64,000 bases of DNA. Origin: Eurosta solidaginis. Its lineage: Eukaryota > Arthropoda > Insecta > Diptera > Tephritidae. Under the pieces are notes generated by a model that was not told the DNA's origin, did no database searches, and saw nothing but the letters and a program-made list of their open reading frames with translations. Position numbers and translations under genes: made by a program. This document shows, piece by piece, positions 1 through 11,984 of this stretch; position 1 is the first letter of the stretch, and each line of letters starts with the position of its first letter. Where the stretch lies: positions 261,582,392 through 261,646,391 of the forward strand of contig NC_090323.1 in NCBI RefSeq assembly GCF_040869045.1, in the 5' to 3' direction.

Positions 1-334
1 AGCGGTGTCAGAAAGATAAAATAAGAAGTTGCTGGGATATAGGAAACATAAGAAAAATCAGAGGACGGATAGGAGACAGGGCCTCACCAAACGTTCAAAA
101 TAATTCAAGAGACTCGTAAAGTATTGTGGGGGAAAAAAAAATTATAAAATAAAAAATAAAATAAAAAATAAAAATAAATAATAATAAAAATTTTTTGCTG
201 TAACAATTCTGGCTCCAACGCGAGCATTTGAAGAACGTGTGCCCAGCATCGTCCTCGTCTGCATCGCCGTAAACGCACTTAGGATCTTCGTCCTTTTTAA
301 TTTTAAAATAATTTTGAAGTTCCCGTTTCCGACA
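1..334. other. No gene seen; A-rich low-complexity tract
   Basis: No coding region or recognisable repeat body is visible. Positions ~130-192 are an A-rich tract of the AAAATAAAA type. Confidence 0.6.
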
Positions 335-400
335 ACACTACGGACTTATTCAGTCTATGTGAGGTCCTCATGGACAGGTCAGGTCAACCTAACCCGTGTC
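335..400 (+). mobile_element. 3' tail fragment of family N non-LTR retrotransposon
   Basis: The motif CAGTCTATGTGAGGTCCTCA followed by a bottom-heavy GGTCAGGTCAACCTAACC ending recurs at about 20340-20395, about 36560-36602 and 61140-61190. On the reverse strand it appears at 770, 13905, 15102 and 20876. It marks the 3' end of a dispersed non-LTR retrotransposon that encodes reverse transcriptase and RNase H (family N here). Only the last ~65 bp are recognisable. Confidence 0.6.
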
Positions 401-769
401 CGAACAACATTTGGGTCACGTAGTAATTAACCTTGCCAAAATTTCTGGTGCTCCATGCTCCTACCGTTGATATAAGTTTCGCTGTCCATCTACCTCGTTG
501 TTAATTTTCGCACCATTTTTGTCACAAAGTCAAAATCTCTTTCTTCCTCTCTTTTCTACCGGCTTTAATGTGCTTTTGATCCCTGCGCCTTTTTGGTTTC
601 CTATACCCTTCTTCTTTCCAGCGCTAGTAGCTCGATTTGGACTGTTATGCTAATTATTTATACGGCTGGCCCTGATACAATGCAATAAGCGGAGGTTACT
701 CCCAAAGCTGTTATTCGCTGTACAGCTGTTAGAAGCTTAGTTAAATTCATATTTGACGGTTCGTTGATG

Positions 770-1320
770 AACGCACATAGACTGAATCAGTCCGTAGTGT
801 TACCAGAAGTCTTTGTAACGACCAACTTGAAAACCTCTATCAAACCCCATCATCGGGGTTATAAAATAACTTCGTCCTCTTGGAAAATACTGGAAGCTTT
901 CTAGCACATATGCCACTTGCTGCTTCTACATCTGATAGCTGTATGACACCTAACAGTAGGAGTCTTAGCCTGGCAAGCGCAGGGCACGAGTGCTCGATCG
1001 TTTCCTCCTCAAAGACAGTGTCCAGACAGAATACCCGTCATGTGTCTACAGTCCTCTTATTTTAATGATAGAAGTAACTTTGTTAGTGTAAGTTTGTAAG
1101 ACCTGCACATGTTCTTCAACACTACAGCCCCCCGCTCTGGCGATCATGTGCAACTCTCGCCTTCTTTTAATCTTGCCCAATATAATTGGGACATTACCGG
1201 AGTAAGCTTCGAAGGATGCGTATTTTTGAGCCAGAAGCTTATAACGATTCTTTTTACGAAGTGCGTTTGCCCACATTTCGGTGCCGTACATGAACGTGGA
1301 TAGGATGTTGTCCATCAGCA
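770..1320 (-). pseudogene. Family N non-LTR retrotransposon, 3' end of pol (RNase H side), degraded
   Basis: On the reverse strand the sequence encodes the C-terminal part of a retrotransposon pol in several frames. About 1050-1310 carries the region just after RNase H (KIKRRRELHMIARAGGC). Next comes a short stretch with SCPALARLRL-like residues, the Cys-containing tail common in I/LOA/R1-type non-LTR elements. The 3' end matches the family N tail at ~770. Stops and frame changes break it throughout. RNase H-bearing non-LTR elements copy themselves by target-primed reverse transcription; this copy is 5' truncated and dead. Placement in the I/LOA group is inferred from the RNase H seen in sister copies. 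Confidence 0.65.
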
Positions 1321-2093
1321 GTTTCCTTTTGCTTTCTCTTGGAGAAGGACAAAAAGAAAAGGTATATTTTGGGAAGCCATGGCGACAAGCTCACCTTCTT
1401 GGAGATGTAATGAAAATCCGGAAGTTTCGAACCGCTTTCACCTCACTCTAACTCATCTCACTGCGAACTCACTGCGAACTGCTTCAGTTTACAGTATAGG
1501 ACAGAAACCGCACTGGGCTCTTTCTTAAATATCTTAGATTGGAAGGTTGAAAAGTCGAACTTCGTTTTCTACGTATATTAAGACAAATCAGGGCACATCA
1601 TCCTCAAATGCCTACACTTACCCATGGCATTTTCGGGAGAAACGTTCTTCTTAAGATTTACGGGCCCAAACCTTTTTACATAAATATACTGTTGATGTAC
1701 AAGAACGATCCATTTTAATATCAGCAAATTATTAATGATTTTCGCTGCATCAACACTTTTACTGTAGTAACAAAAAATTTGTATACACAAATGAAAGTAT
1801 TTTTGAGATTTATAGCTACCAATCGATTATCTGTTGCTTAAATACCCTTAAATCAAACCAACTTCTTTGAAACTACTTCACAACTTGTACGCATCTCAAG
1901 CCAACTAGTCAGCCAATTGTTTTCTAACATAACACACCGTTGATATTTTCAATATGAAGATGTCCTACGAGATGACAATTGCAATCTTTTTTTTTTTCAA
2001 AAATATACCAGTTTAACCAAAATACTTGTCTCACATTATTGAGGTCGGGTTTTGATTATCGGCGTTGGAAATAACGAAAATTTATATGAAAAG
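1321..2093. other. No gene seen
   Basis: No supported coding region. A short imperfect CTCACT/GCGAACT repetition lies at ~1440-1480. Confidence 0.5.
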
Positions 2094-2346
2094 CGTGGCT
2101 CAACTATATGGTTGGTTCACCGCTACAGCAGCAACATACCTTTGTTCAGATTGTCAATATCTGCGTGTTAGGTGAATGGAATGTAATGAAAACATAAAAC
2201 TTAGCAGTTTTTGTGTGTTGTAAGAAAATGTTGTCAATGTGTTGGTTTCATTTTGAGTTTGCCATTCCTTTTGACAATCCCTACTCTAGTGAAATGAAAA
2301 AATCAAATCAGCTGATGAGATGAGCCAGCCATATAGTTGAGTCATG
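2094..2346. mobile_element. Small terminal-inverted-repeat element (MITE-like, ~250 bp)
   Basis: The left end (GGCTCAACTATATGGTTGG, from ~2097) and the reverse complement of the right end (GACTCAACTATATGGCTGG, ending ~2343) match over about 28 bp with four differences. They enclose ~200 bp without coding potential. This is the form of a non-autonomous DNA element. No clean target-site duplication is visible, so exact ends and superfamily are uncertain. Confidence 0.5.
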
Positions 2347-3664
2347 ATAAAAAGGTTTTTTTCGTGCTTAAACGTTGAATATTTTTTGAATAGTTGTTGT
2401 TTTTTGGAGTAGTTGTATATGCTAGTATGATGGGTATAACAATCTCAATCAATGTATAAACAACCCTTCAGGTGCGATTTACTCTGTCAATTCATCTCAT
2501 TGCCACTACACAACTAACTATTTACTCAGTCGAACTCGATTCGCTGTATAAATTGGTTTGAGTGATTGCCTAAGGATTGCTTGTTGACATTTTACACAGA
2601 AATAAGTGAAATTGCTCGAGACTCGGGTCGAGGTCTACGAATACCTAACAAAAAATGGAGCAAGAAGCTGTACTCATGTAGGTTAAGTTTTGAAGCACAA
2701 CAACAATAACATTAATAACAACAACAATAGAAACAACATTAGGTGTGTCATTAGCATTTGAAAATGATGCAAACTAATGGGGGCAGTTGCTCTGTTGATA
2801 CAAATCGAAAGCCCACGATAAGAGAATAACACAAAGTGAAATGAATTTATATAGAAAAGTTACTTTTTCGATCGATTTATAACATTCTACTTTTTTAATA
2901 TCAAAGGTCACCCAACTTACAGGTAAAATATTGAAGTAAACAAATGCATATTTGTACCTGTGTAGGCATTCACGTGTCGCGCACCAGGTTGATGCCGATT
3001 TATGTAGCTTAAAAGCTGATGGAATTTGAATTGGAGACGAGTGGCTTAACATTGATTTAACAGCAGTATAAATAGGCTTTTTGACCATTATTTGCTTAGT
3101 GCATTGATTTGTTTGATTATTGTGCATGAGCTGAAGTATTAGATTCTGAGGGAAAGGTTATTTTCAATTCTTGTAGGTACATAATCACATGTTTGACAAA
3201 TTAGATTATACGCGGATGGTAAAGGTAAGAATTAAATTGAAAATATCCGAAAATAGTTCCATGGGTTTTATTCGAATTTCTGTTTGTTTTACACTTTTAG
3301 ATATGTAAGCAAAAATATATAATCAACTTTACTCACCTCCTCAAAGAGTATGGTGAAAATAACCAAGCGAAGAGAATGAGGATCTAAAAGCTTTAAGCGA
3401 ACCTTATGTTCTCTTTTGGGTTTACGAAGTAATTAAGAGAGTAAGTAAGCATCTTGAAGAACGGTTAATATCATTTGTAGAGTTGTATATAAAGTAAGGA
3501 TGTATGTCTTTAAAAGGAACTTTTGTCAATCGTTGTTCAAAAGAAAAAAAATGAAAAAATGAAAAAAAGAAAAATATGTATATAATTTTCCACCCATATT
3601 ACAAGGCGAATAACAAAGCGAATTCGAGCAATTCCTGATGCAAAAAAATGTCTAGTTAAAAGAA
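2347..3664. other. No gene seen; intergenic AT-rich DNA
   Basis: No ORF here resembles a protein family. Short A-rich runs occur at 3540-3575. GCGAATTCGA-type sequence at 3604-3635 resembles the array on the far side of the RTE fragment at 4466-5090. Confidence 0.5.
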
Positions 3665-4451
3665 ACTTACTTACTCAATTGGCGCTTAACCGTCTAAACG
3701 GTTATGGCCGTCCAACAAGGCGCGCCAGTCGCTCCTTCGCTCCGCCAACCGGCGCCAATTGGTCACACCAAGGGAGTTTAAATCGTTTTCCACCTGGTCC
3801 TTCCAACGAAGTGGGGGCCGCCCTCTACCACTGCTTCCATAGGCGGGTTCCGATAGAAACACTTTCTTGGCCGGAGCATCATCTTCATCCGCATAACATG
3901 GCATAGCCAGCGCAGCCGCTGCATTTTAATTCGCTGAACTATGTTGATGTCTGCGTATAGATCGAACAGCTCATCATTAAATCTTCTTTGGTACTCGCCA
4001 TCGCCAACCCGTAGAGGTCCATAAATCTTTCGAAGAACTTTTTTCTCTAACACTCCCAGAGCCGTTTCAATTGATGTTGACATGGTCCATGCTTCTGCCC
4101 CATATAGCAGGACGGGTACGATAAGTGACTTGTAGAGTATGATTTTCGTTCGCCGAGAGAGGACTTTACTTTTCAACTGCCTACCTAGTCCAAAGTAGAA
4201 TTTATTGGTAAGAGTGATTCTTCGCTGGATTTCAGAGCTGATCTTGTTGCTAATGTTGTTGCTGATTCTCAAATAAACGAAGTCTTTTACTATTTCGAAA
4301 TTATGGCTGTCAACAGTAGCGTGGTTGCGAAGGCGCATACGCGTTAACTCTTTGCTCGATGACAGCAGGTACTTCGTTTTGTCCTCATTCACCATCAAAC
4401 CCATCTTTACCGCTTCTTTTTCTAGTTTGTAGTAAGCAGAACTAACGGCGT
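3665..4451 (-). pseudogene. RTE-like non-LTR retrotransposon, 3' part of reverse transcriptase ORF
   Basis: Reverse-strand coding sequence for the thumb and C-terminal region of an RTE-clade reverse transcriptase. From 4440 downward it carries LEKEAVKMGLMVNEDKTKYL, then IVKDFVYL, then SKVLSRRTKIILYKSLIVPV, then LLYGAEAWTM. The typical RTE end follows: MQRLRWLCHVMRM, RPPLRWKDQVENDL and a C terminus near WRALLDGHNRLDG at ~3686. At least one frameshift lies near 3780-3900. The copy is 5' truncated just upstream of SSAYYKLEKE, so the YADD catalytic motif is absent. The 3' end is a short AAGT-type tail (TTACTTACTCAATTGG on the plus strand), as in the 28.3-kb copy. Both flanks resemble the same GAATTCG-rich repeat. 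Confidence 0.85.
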
Positions 4452-4465
4452 GATTCGCAGATATA

Positions 4466-5090
4466 TTGCCTTTAAAGGCGTTGTATGGAAAATATGCAGA
4501 AAGAAGCAATCAGCTGTTGGTACTGAATTCGCCATGCATATTTTGCAACTCAAATTTCTCTGCTGCCAAATACGGTGGTCGATGCAAATTCTTACTTACT
4601 ACCAGAATTCGAGTCGAATTCGCTTTGCAATCACCTTGTATTAAGACGAATCTATACCGGGTGGTGGCAAAACGAATTCAACCAATTCGCCGTGCTGATG
4701 AATGTCAATTCAAAAGAAAATTTTTATTTATTTCGATTAACTGGCATATTGTAATAGAAAGCGTTGTATGGAAAATAATCAAGAAGAAGCAATCAGCTGT
4801 TGGGATAACAACGCCTGGTACTGAATTCGTCTTGCCTTGTATAGTTCCGCCGTGCTATTATATAAAAAGAAAATTGTTGCACATTGTATCAATGCGAGTT
4901 TATACAAGGTGATGGCAAAGCGAATTCAATCCAATTCGCTGTGCAGAAGGATGTCAAGTCAACAGAAAATTAGCATTGATTTCTTACTGTACCAACGCAT
5001 TGTATGGAAAATATCAAGAATAAGAAATCAGCAGATGGGACAACACCACCTGGTACTGAACTCGCCTGAATTTGTATGAAGGAAAATATA
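4466..5090 (+). repeat. Degenerate tandem array, unit ~240-280 bp
   Basis: Three imperfect units start with a conserved core, GCGTTGTATGGAAAATA, at ~4479, ~4762 and ~4997 (last copy GCATTGTATGGAAAATA). Each core is followed by an AATCAGCTG or AATCAGCAG block and a CTGGTACTGAA(T/C)TCG block. A second shared segment, CGAATTCAA-CCAATTCGC, recurs at ~4672 and ~4922. Long frames run through it but are frame-inconsistent and repeat-derived. The related sequence at 3604-3635 suggests the RTE fragment was inserted into this array. Confidence 0.7.
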
Positions 5091-6611
5091 AAAATTGTCA
5101 AAAATTTATGTAAATTTTGATAGACCTGTTATTTGTACTGTTCTAGACTATATGTAAATAAATAGTTCGGGTTTTTCCTAAAAAATTTCGTGAATTTTTG
5201 TATTTTTCCTCGACTCTTCTTGATTATTGGCTTCAGACGTAAAAGCCTTCATGTACGCATATTATAGAGTTTTAAGTGTGAAACAACAAAAAAAATACCT
5301 TAATTTTGTGAAAAATAATTAAAATGTCCGTCAGTTGTCAATTGTGCTAAATGTTGATTGTCATTTGCGATTTTAAACGCTTAACTGGCGCTTACTTAAC
5401 TTAAAATGGGTTTTTGTGTGCATGAAAATGCATTTTTAACTAAAAAACATGTTTTTCTTCCAAGCATTAAATTTTTATATATTTTTTTGTTGCTGTTTTG
5501 TTTATAATAGCCATCTTTTTTCGTTATCTTTATTGTTGGTATACACGTGAAATTAGTGACATGAAACGAGTGAGAATGACATGTAAAATATAAATTAAAT
5601 ATTACAAACAGGGTGAGGCGAAAATAATTGTTTAATTCGAATTTTTGATTTGTGTGAAATAAACTTCTAATTAAATAAATAATGTTTTTTTTTTAGAGAT
5701 TTTTCAACAAATTGGAGGGACCTTTTGTTTTATGCCTCTGGAAATTGATGTTTCAAAATAACAAAATTATTTGGTGGAACGGACCAGGTTGGGCCGAAAA
5801 ACTTAAATTAAGAGAGTTCGCTGTCTGTTGTGATTGCAGCTTTTCAACGCCTAGCTGCGCTTGTGTTTTTTGTTGCTTACTTTTAACCGCGTAGAGGCTG
5901 GCTGTATTTAGGCTTCCACGAGGTAGTGATCCGAGCCGGTATTAGATCTTCGTGTTGACCTAATTGCGGGTATTTCGATCATGGGATGGATATGGGCAAA
6001 TCCCAAAAACTTTTACTTTTTTGGATACTCAGGTTTTAGACATGGGCAAAACACTTAAGAAAAAAGTACAAGGACATTAAGTGTGACCTTTTGACTCTCC
6101 GATCTGATGATTTTAAAAATCAAGAAAGTTGATAGTAAGTTTTTGCAGAACTTCGGAACGTAAAAAACGTCGATTTTTACACTTTTTCAAGCGATACCCT
6201 TAATTTTTTTTTGTTTTAATTTTTTCGATAAAATTTTGAGGCATCGCTGAAACTCTATGGAATTAAACTGAATGTTGTTTTTGAGACGGAGATTCTAAAA
6301 GTATGAGCAAAATTAATGTGCCCCTCCAATACTCAAAACTATCATCAATAAAAGTAGCGATACTTTGTTTTTTTTTTGTCAATTTCAATATTGACAGTTT
6401 TTTGCTTATAGTTTTTTGAGGCAACTGGGTATTGAAATTTGGATTATGCACTATAATAGCCTATCAGGGACTAAAATAACTGGGGCTTCAAATTTGATGT
6501 GCCCCTTTCAGTTTTGAAGGTAGAGGCAGAAAAGTGGAAGCACTTGGTTGCGTAAATTTTTTCAGGAGCATGTTTTTTTTGTGGGAACAGCTACAATTTT
6601 ACTTTTATCAC
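5091..6611. other. No gene seen; very AT-rich
   Basis: Poly-T/A runs and short frames only. The region ~6100-6500 is AT-rich and adjoins the inverted repeat at 6612; it may belong to the same unknown repeat. Confidence 0.45.
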
Positions 6612-6994
6612 TTCATACCCGTTTGTTAATTTTTTCTCTACACCACAGTAGTATACCATCAATTGCCTCATCTTGGAATATTCACGCAAGGAAAATTATT
6701 GATGTTTGTTCATGGGGCGAAATTTCCGACAAAAATTGGCAATCGTAAAAAAGTATAGAAAAAATTTTTTAATTTTTTTTTTTAAACCAGGTTTTATTTA
6801 AAAGTAAATGAAAAGAAACACAAATTTGGTACAAAAATTTAACAAAAAAAAAAAATTTTTTTTCTACACTTTTTGACGATTTCCAATTTTTGGCGAAAAT
6901 TTTGTATATTTGCCCCATGTACAAACATTCCAAGATGAAGCAATTAATGGTATACTACTGTGGTGTAGAGAAAAAATTAACAAACGGGTATGAA
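6612..6994. repeat. Large inverted repeat (arms ~160 bp, spacer ~65 bp)
   Basis: The left arm 6612-6775 begins TTCATACCCGTTTGTTAAT. The right arm 6838-6994 is its reverse complement over nearly the full length, sharing CTCTACACCACAGTAGTATA, the ATCTTGGAAT block and the CATGGGGC(G/A)AA block, with a short indel near 6680. The spacer is AT-rich. It is either a fold-back element or two copies of one repeat in opposite orientation. No ORF lies inside. Confidence 0.8.
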
Positions 6995-7002
6995 ATATTT
7001 GA

Positions 7003-7290
7003 CGGTTACCCGGTTTCATATTTTTGCCGATATCTCTAAAACCGGGTTTAGGGTATCAGCAAAATTGTACCTAAATTTAACCCACATAGATATGTACATC
7101 CTGATAAAATTTCAACACAATCGGTTAAGTGTTTAAATAAGTAAACAAATTTTAGATTTTCCAGGTTTATATTTTTATCAATATCTCCAAAACCGGATCT
7201 CGGGTATTAAAACTTTTTTACCTAAACATACTTCGTTCACATATCTATACGTTTTTAAAGTTTCAAAAGAATCGGTAGAAAGGTGTTAAA
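7003..7290 (+). repeat. Two-unit degenerate tandem repeat (~145 bp)
   Basis: Unit 1 (7003-7140) and unit 2 (7150-7290) share in order: CAGG/CCGG-TTT-ATATTTTT, a CGATATCTC(T/C)-AAAACCGG block, GGGTAT, TACCTAAA, CACATA, AAATTTCAA/AAGTTTCAAA, and AATCGGT-AGTGTT. Divergence is high. Confidence 0.55.
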
Positions 7291-7639
7291 ATAAATGTAT
7301 ATTTAACATTGCGACCTCAATTTATATATATTTTGCTCGATATTTTGACTATATCTTTTTGAGGCATTATGTGAGACGAGTAACGGCGATGCACTATAGC
7401 TCTAATTTACCCCTCATTGTTCCTAACAAAAAGATATTTGCGTGATACCATGTTTAAAAAAAAAAAATTTCCCCCAAAAAAAACCAAAGTTTGGCAGATT
7501 TCCCCATATGTATCATGATTTATATTTTTATGCAAGTACCTCGTGCTGGTGTGGCCATTTTTCGACTTTCGCACCTGCTCTCTGAGAGGAGAAGTCAACT
7601 CTACGGAATGCAAAAGGCACAACAAAAATAGTGTGTGAA

Positions 7640-8997
7640 CGCTATAGCGCGTTAAAAAGAGAAGCAATACAACGTTATAGGAAGAAAAAAGCAGAGGCAG
7701 AAGGGCGTAAGTGTGAGGAGGTGTAGCCACTAGCCGCCCGGAATAACGCCTGCAAATGTTGCCAAAAAATTCGACGACAGACCGAATGTTGTGTCGCCCA
7801 GGGATGATGAACCAGAGCAAGCAATCGTTGATGACGGAATTATTGTCCACCCACCCGATTATGACAAAGTGAGAACAGCAGTAACCAGATTGAAAAACGA
7901 CAAGGCCGCGGGCGCTTTTTGATTGCCTGTGGAACTATTCAAATACGGCGGCGAGGAGTTGGTAAGGCGCATGCATCAGCTTCTATCCAAAATATGGTCG
8001 GACGAGTGCAAATTTAGCATCGATGAAATTTTCACCATTGACACACATCACCTCCTCGTTGATTTTAAAGCTGCATTCGAAAGAGCACAAAAAAGAGCTT
8101 GCCTGCATTCGGTTCCCCCAAAACTTGTACGACTGTGAAAAATGACGTTGATCAACTACATCAGCTCAGTCAGAAATGGGAAGGACCTCCCGAGACGATC
8201 AAAACTGAAGAAAGTTTCACAGAGGTAGACCCCATATCGTGCATTTTCTTTTATTTGATGCTGAATAAAATTGAAAACTCCTGAGCTGAATCGCTCTGAG
8301 GCAATGTTCTCAAAAGCGTGCAATAACTGGCTTATGCTGACGACCCCTGATAGAAAAAAAGCGGAAAAATGGGTTTGATGGTAAATGAGGACAAAACGAG
8401 GTACCTGCTGTTATCAAGCAAAGAGTCAGCGCATTTACACCTTGGCAACCATGCCACTGGTAGCAGTCAAAATTCCGAAACAGTAAAAGACTTCGTTTGT
8501 TTTGGGAACCAGCATAAACATAAACAACAACGTCAGTCTATTGGTAAATCACTTGTCGTTCCCGTGCTGCTATATGGGCCAGAAGCATGGACCATGACAA
8601 AATCAGATGAGACGGCTCTGAGAGTGTTCGAGAGAAAATTTCTTCGATAGATTTAGGGACCGCTACGGCTGGCGATGGCGAGTACCGAAGAAGATTTAAA
8701 GATGAGCTGTACGACCATAACGCAGAAATCAATATAGTCCAGCGCAATAAAAAACAGCAAAAAAACATAACATTGCCTCCATGAGAATGAAATATCATGC
8801 TCCGACTGAGAACGTATTATGATTGGTACGCGGATATGGCGGCAGAGGAAGAGGGGACAACACATCGTTGAGAGAACCAGGTGGAAACGACTTAAATAAC
8901 CTTTTTGTGATCGATTGGCGCCAGCTAGCCCAACAAAGAAGCGACTGGTGCACCTTTTTGGACGGCCATAACCGTTTAAATTGTTAAACGCTAAAAA
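7640..8997 (+). pseudogene. RTE-like non-LTR retrotransposon, plus strand, with internal deletions
   Basis: This is a decayed copy of the RTE family. A linker/RT segment at 7855-8010 reads KNDKAAG and LPVELFKYGGEELVRRMHQL. It jumps to DTHHLLVDFKAAFERAQKR at 8040-8095, the RT palm motif with the first catalytic Asp, then to a KMTL..SSVRNGKDLP stretch. Thumb motifs GLMVNEDKTRYLL (8370), KDFVCFG (8490) and VPVLLYGPEAWTM (8555) follow. The C terminus with WRQLAQQRSDWCTFLDGHN ends at ~8985, followed by an AAATAAGTAAAGTAAG-type 3' tail. Stops and frameshifts are frequent, and the YADD segment is deleted. Its 5' limit (~7640) is a guess from weak similarity. Confidence 0.75.
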
Positions 8998-10384
8998 TAA
9001 ATAAGTAAAGTAAGCTTTTTTACATAGTTGGTTTTCATGATAAGAAACTCATGCCTTTTTTTAGAGGGATGGATATACTGAGCTCAGGGCTGAAAAGTTT
9101 GCCACAGGGCGGTGCTTAGGTGGTTTGGAAATTTGCCAACAGATGATTTTGCATCGGCGACATAAATTTTATTATAAACACCCTGTATAGTATGTGAAAT
9201 TAGCAAGCTGACCAACGTTATTGTCATTGCTGTGAAGATAAAAAAAGTTTGTAAATACCAAGGCTGGTGCAAAAAAAAAATAAGTAAATAAAAAATCAAT
9301 GAAATTACAACAACAATGTTAGGCTTGCAATTTTGTGAAATTGCGTTAATTTGTGTAATTAACAATTCATTTATTGCATGTGACAGCAACTACATATGTG
9401 CATTATTTTTTATTATATTACTTTAAATATAAAAATTGTTGTCGGTGTTTTACAGTTTTTTGTTTGTTTTTTTTTTTTTTTTTTGCATTTCATTTTGGCG
9501 TAGCGTCAGCTGCCATTAAATTTTGTGTTTCGCTGTTTTTGTTTGTTGTTGTTCAGCCGCACTATGCGGTTAAAGCTACCTGCTATCTCTTTTATTAATC
9601 TATAATAAATACATTCTCATGATAATATATATGAATTGATATATTTAAACAAATTGTCACAAGCACATAGAGGCATTTACATACATACATACATTTTATA
9701 TACATTTGTAATTTTTACATACTCATTTATGCCGCATATGCCTATAAGTTTTCATTATTTTTTTTTTTGTTACTATTAAAAGGTTTTGCGGAAATTTTTT
9801 TTTTGTAATTTTAAGCATTTATTTAATTATTTTTTGATTTACATTTTTTATTTTATTTGATCCGTTTTTATTGTTTGCGTGACTTATATTTATCAATTAT
9901 TTATCGATTATCAACACGAATGACTGAAATGAATGCATTTGCAGAGTACATAAATTTCAAATATTAATGAATGAATGAAGATATTTTTGTGGCCAACCAA
10001 AATTGGTAGTTAAAATTCAATTAAAATAATAATAAATAATGCTTTAGCATAACTAATGACTATTTTCTTATTTGTGAAGGGAAGCGTAATAATTATTATT
10101 TGGTTTAATATACCAACAAGTAGGTTTTGACCGAACTTTACCAACAATATGAAACAGTTTTTGTGCTGATTTCGAATAGCATTTGCGAAAGCAGATTAAC
10201 TTTTAGCGCTGCTGCGAGGCAGTTCCGTTTTGAAAGGCCTTCCGCAGACTACTCGGCTCGTTATCGTATTGTACTCTTAAACCACGTACTTTTTGGTTCG
10301 AAGAACGTCATTTGATAAGGGATAACAGAAAATCGTTCCAGTATACATCAATATTATCTTACTTATGCAAAGAAAACAAGTATG
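8998..10384. other. No gene seen; AT-rich with simple repeats
   Basis: Contains a T-run at 9465-9484, TACA/CATA repeats at 9680-9720 and long A/T tracts. No coding region is supported. Confidence 0.5.
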
Positions 10385-10745
10385 ATGTTGTTGTTGTTGT
10401 TGTAGCGATCAGGACACTTCCCGAAGGCCCTGGGGAGTGCTTTCGATGTTGATGATCTTTTACCGGATGCAGATCCGGTACGTGCCAGTACCAAGCCCGA
10501 CCATCTCGGGAACGATTTAGTATGACCACATGGATCTTTCTAGGTCATCCCCCTTTCCCACCTCGTAGATCCATGAGGAACTTAGGGTCATCTGAGCCTC
10601 GGCTGCTAAAGAAACACGAGTAGGTTGACATGAAGAAGCTATAAATTGCACTGGAAATCCCTTGAAACGGGTTGGTATTTTAATCGCCTCTTACCTTCCG
10701 CGGATATATACTAAGCTCCCTAAACCGCTGGGGAGTACATACAAA
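10385..10745 (-). repeat. Repeat family C, SINE-like, with (CAA)n tail on the reverse strand
   Basis: The plus strand begins with TTGTTGTTGTTGTTGTAGCG and ends at CTAAACCGCTGGGGAGTA. On the reverse strand it therefore runs from TACTCCCCAGCGG to a (CAA)n tail, as in some non-LTR/SINE families. The second copy is 53886-54262; a remnant is at 20740-20875 and a head-only trace at ~47557. Shared landmarks include CAGATCCGGTACG, CCATGAGGA and GAAGCTATA. No ORF is present, so a SINE is plausible. A tRNA-like promoter is not convincing. Confidence 0.6.
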
Positions 10746-11984
10746 TTCTAAAGTGTACCATGTGGTCATAAGGAATAACCGCCTAAGTCCTATGTTAAAG
10801 AAAAAGAGTTTAGCTGTTGTTCCTTGTAACCACATGGTACATAATATTGAATAATTCTCTGCGCACTTTATTCTGCCTTAGATATTTTTGGCAATAGAGT
10901 TCCAGCGTTAGCGAAGATTAGAATTCGAGGGCAGGCTATGAGCTTGAACACTTGGTTATGTAAACAGCAATAATACTCCAAGACCATGGCTGCTCGTAAA
11001 GAAATAACAGTCAGGCAAGACTATCAGTGAACATGGTAAAAAAAAATCTCACTTAATTTAAGCTATTTACCAACTCCCACTCGCACTCCCACTTACGCTT
11101 TCACTCTAACTCTTACTCCCAATCCCACTTTAAAGCGAAACTTGAAAAATATCATTGAATGGAAGTGCAGTAGAAAAGGGGCAACTCGTTGAGACCTAAT
11201 ATGAAAGCGATGCGACCCATGCTTTCTTTCTATATTCCCTTCTTAAGGAAATATATACCTTTTATGCACTTTTTATATTGTAATTACTTAAACCTTCCAA
11301 AAAAGTCAAGCACTGAAATTAATAATTTTGTGTTATATCACGAGCTCAATTACCGCTTCAAAAACTTTGGTACTCAAAACTTCAAAATTCATAGATATTC
11401 GTTTACGAGTATGTGTTGTTTCAACGGCAAACATTTATTATAATTTTTTTGTTTTTTTTTTTTTTTTCATTCCACTGATTCACCGTTATTTGCGTCATTA
11501 AGCTTCAACTAATTTAAATTTCACTAATTATTGCGACTAAAAGCATAATTTGCTTGAGTTTTACGATAATGGCACCCACGAGATATGCATACACACCCAC
11601 ATACATATGTTCATACATATATGTCAGCAATTTCAAAGTTGAAAAAGTCGAATTTCGGTGTTGCATAAATTTTTGTATTAACAAGGATACAATTTTTTTT
11701 TTGTTGCACAAATCCCTTAAAGCGAATATGTGAAACACGCTTATTTACTTTCAACCCTTACATAATGGCGTTTTTTTTTTTCTTCTACTTAAAAGTTTAA
11801 CAATTCAACATATATGAATGCATGTTTGTATGATTATGAAAGTACATATAAGGAATTGTCAGTTTTGTTCAAATGTACACCATTGCGTATACGTAATCGC
11901 ATTAAAGCGTGTACTCATAAAATTCGTGAGTCATTTACAATGAAAACTCGGCGCATACGTAAGTGAATTGACATTTGTGCGTAC
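10746..11984. other. No gene seen; includes a degenerate CACTCC repeat
   Basis: The region is unique-looking AT-rich DNA with no supported ORF. Positions 11064-11132 are an imperfect hexamer repeat of the (A/C)ACTC(C/G) type. Confidence 0.5.
11064..11132 (+). repeat. Imperfect CACTCC hexanucleotide repeat
   Basis: Consecutive blocks such as ACTCCC, ACTCGC, ACTCCC, ACTTACG, CACTCTAACTCTTACTCCC form a degenerate microsatellite. Confidence 0.6.

Noticed and set aside
2774..3127. 117-codon reverse-strand frame
   Set aside because: No motif or composition typical of coding DNA; AT-rich region where such frames arise by chance.
7407..7850. 147-codon reverse-strand frame
   Set aside because: Overlaps the start of the RTE copy on the other strand and is full of low-complexity Phe/Leu runs; no recognisable domain.
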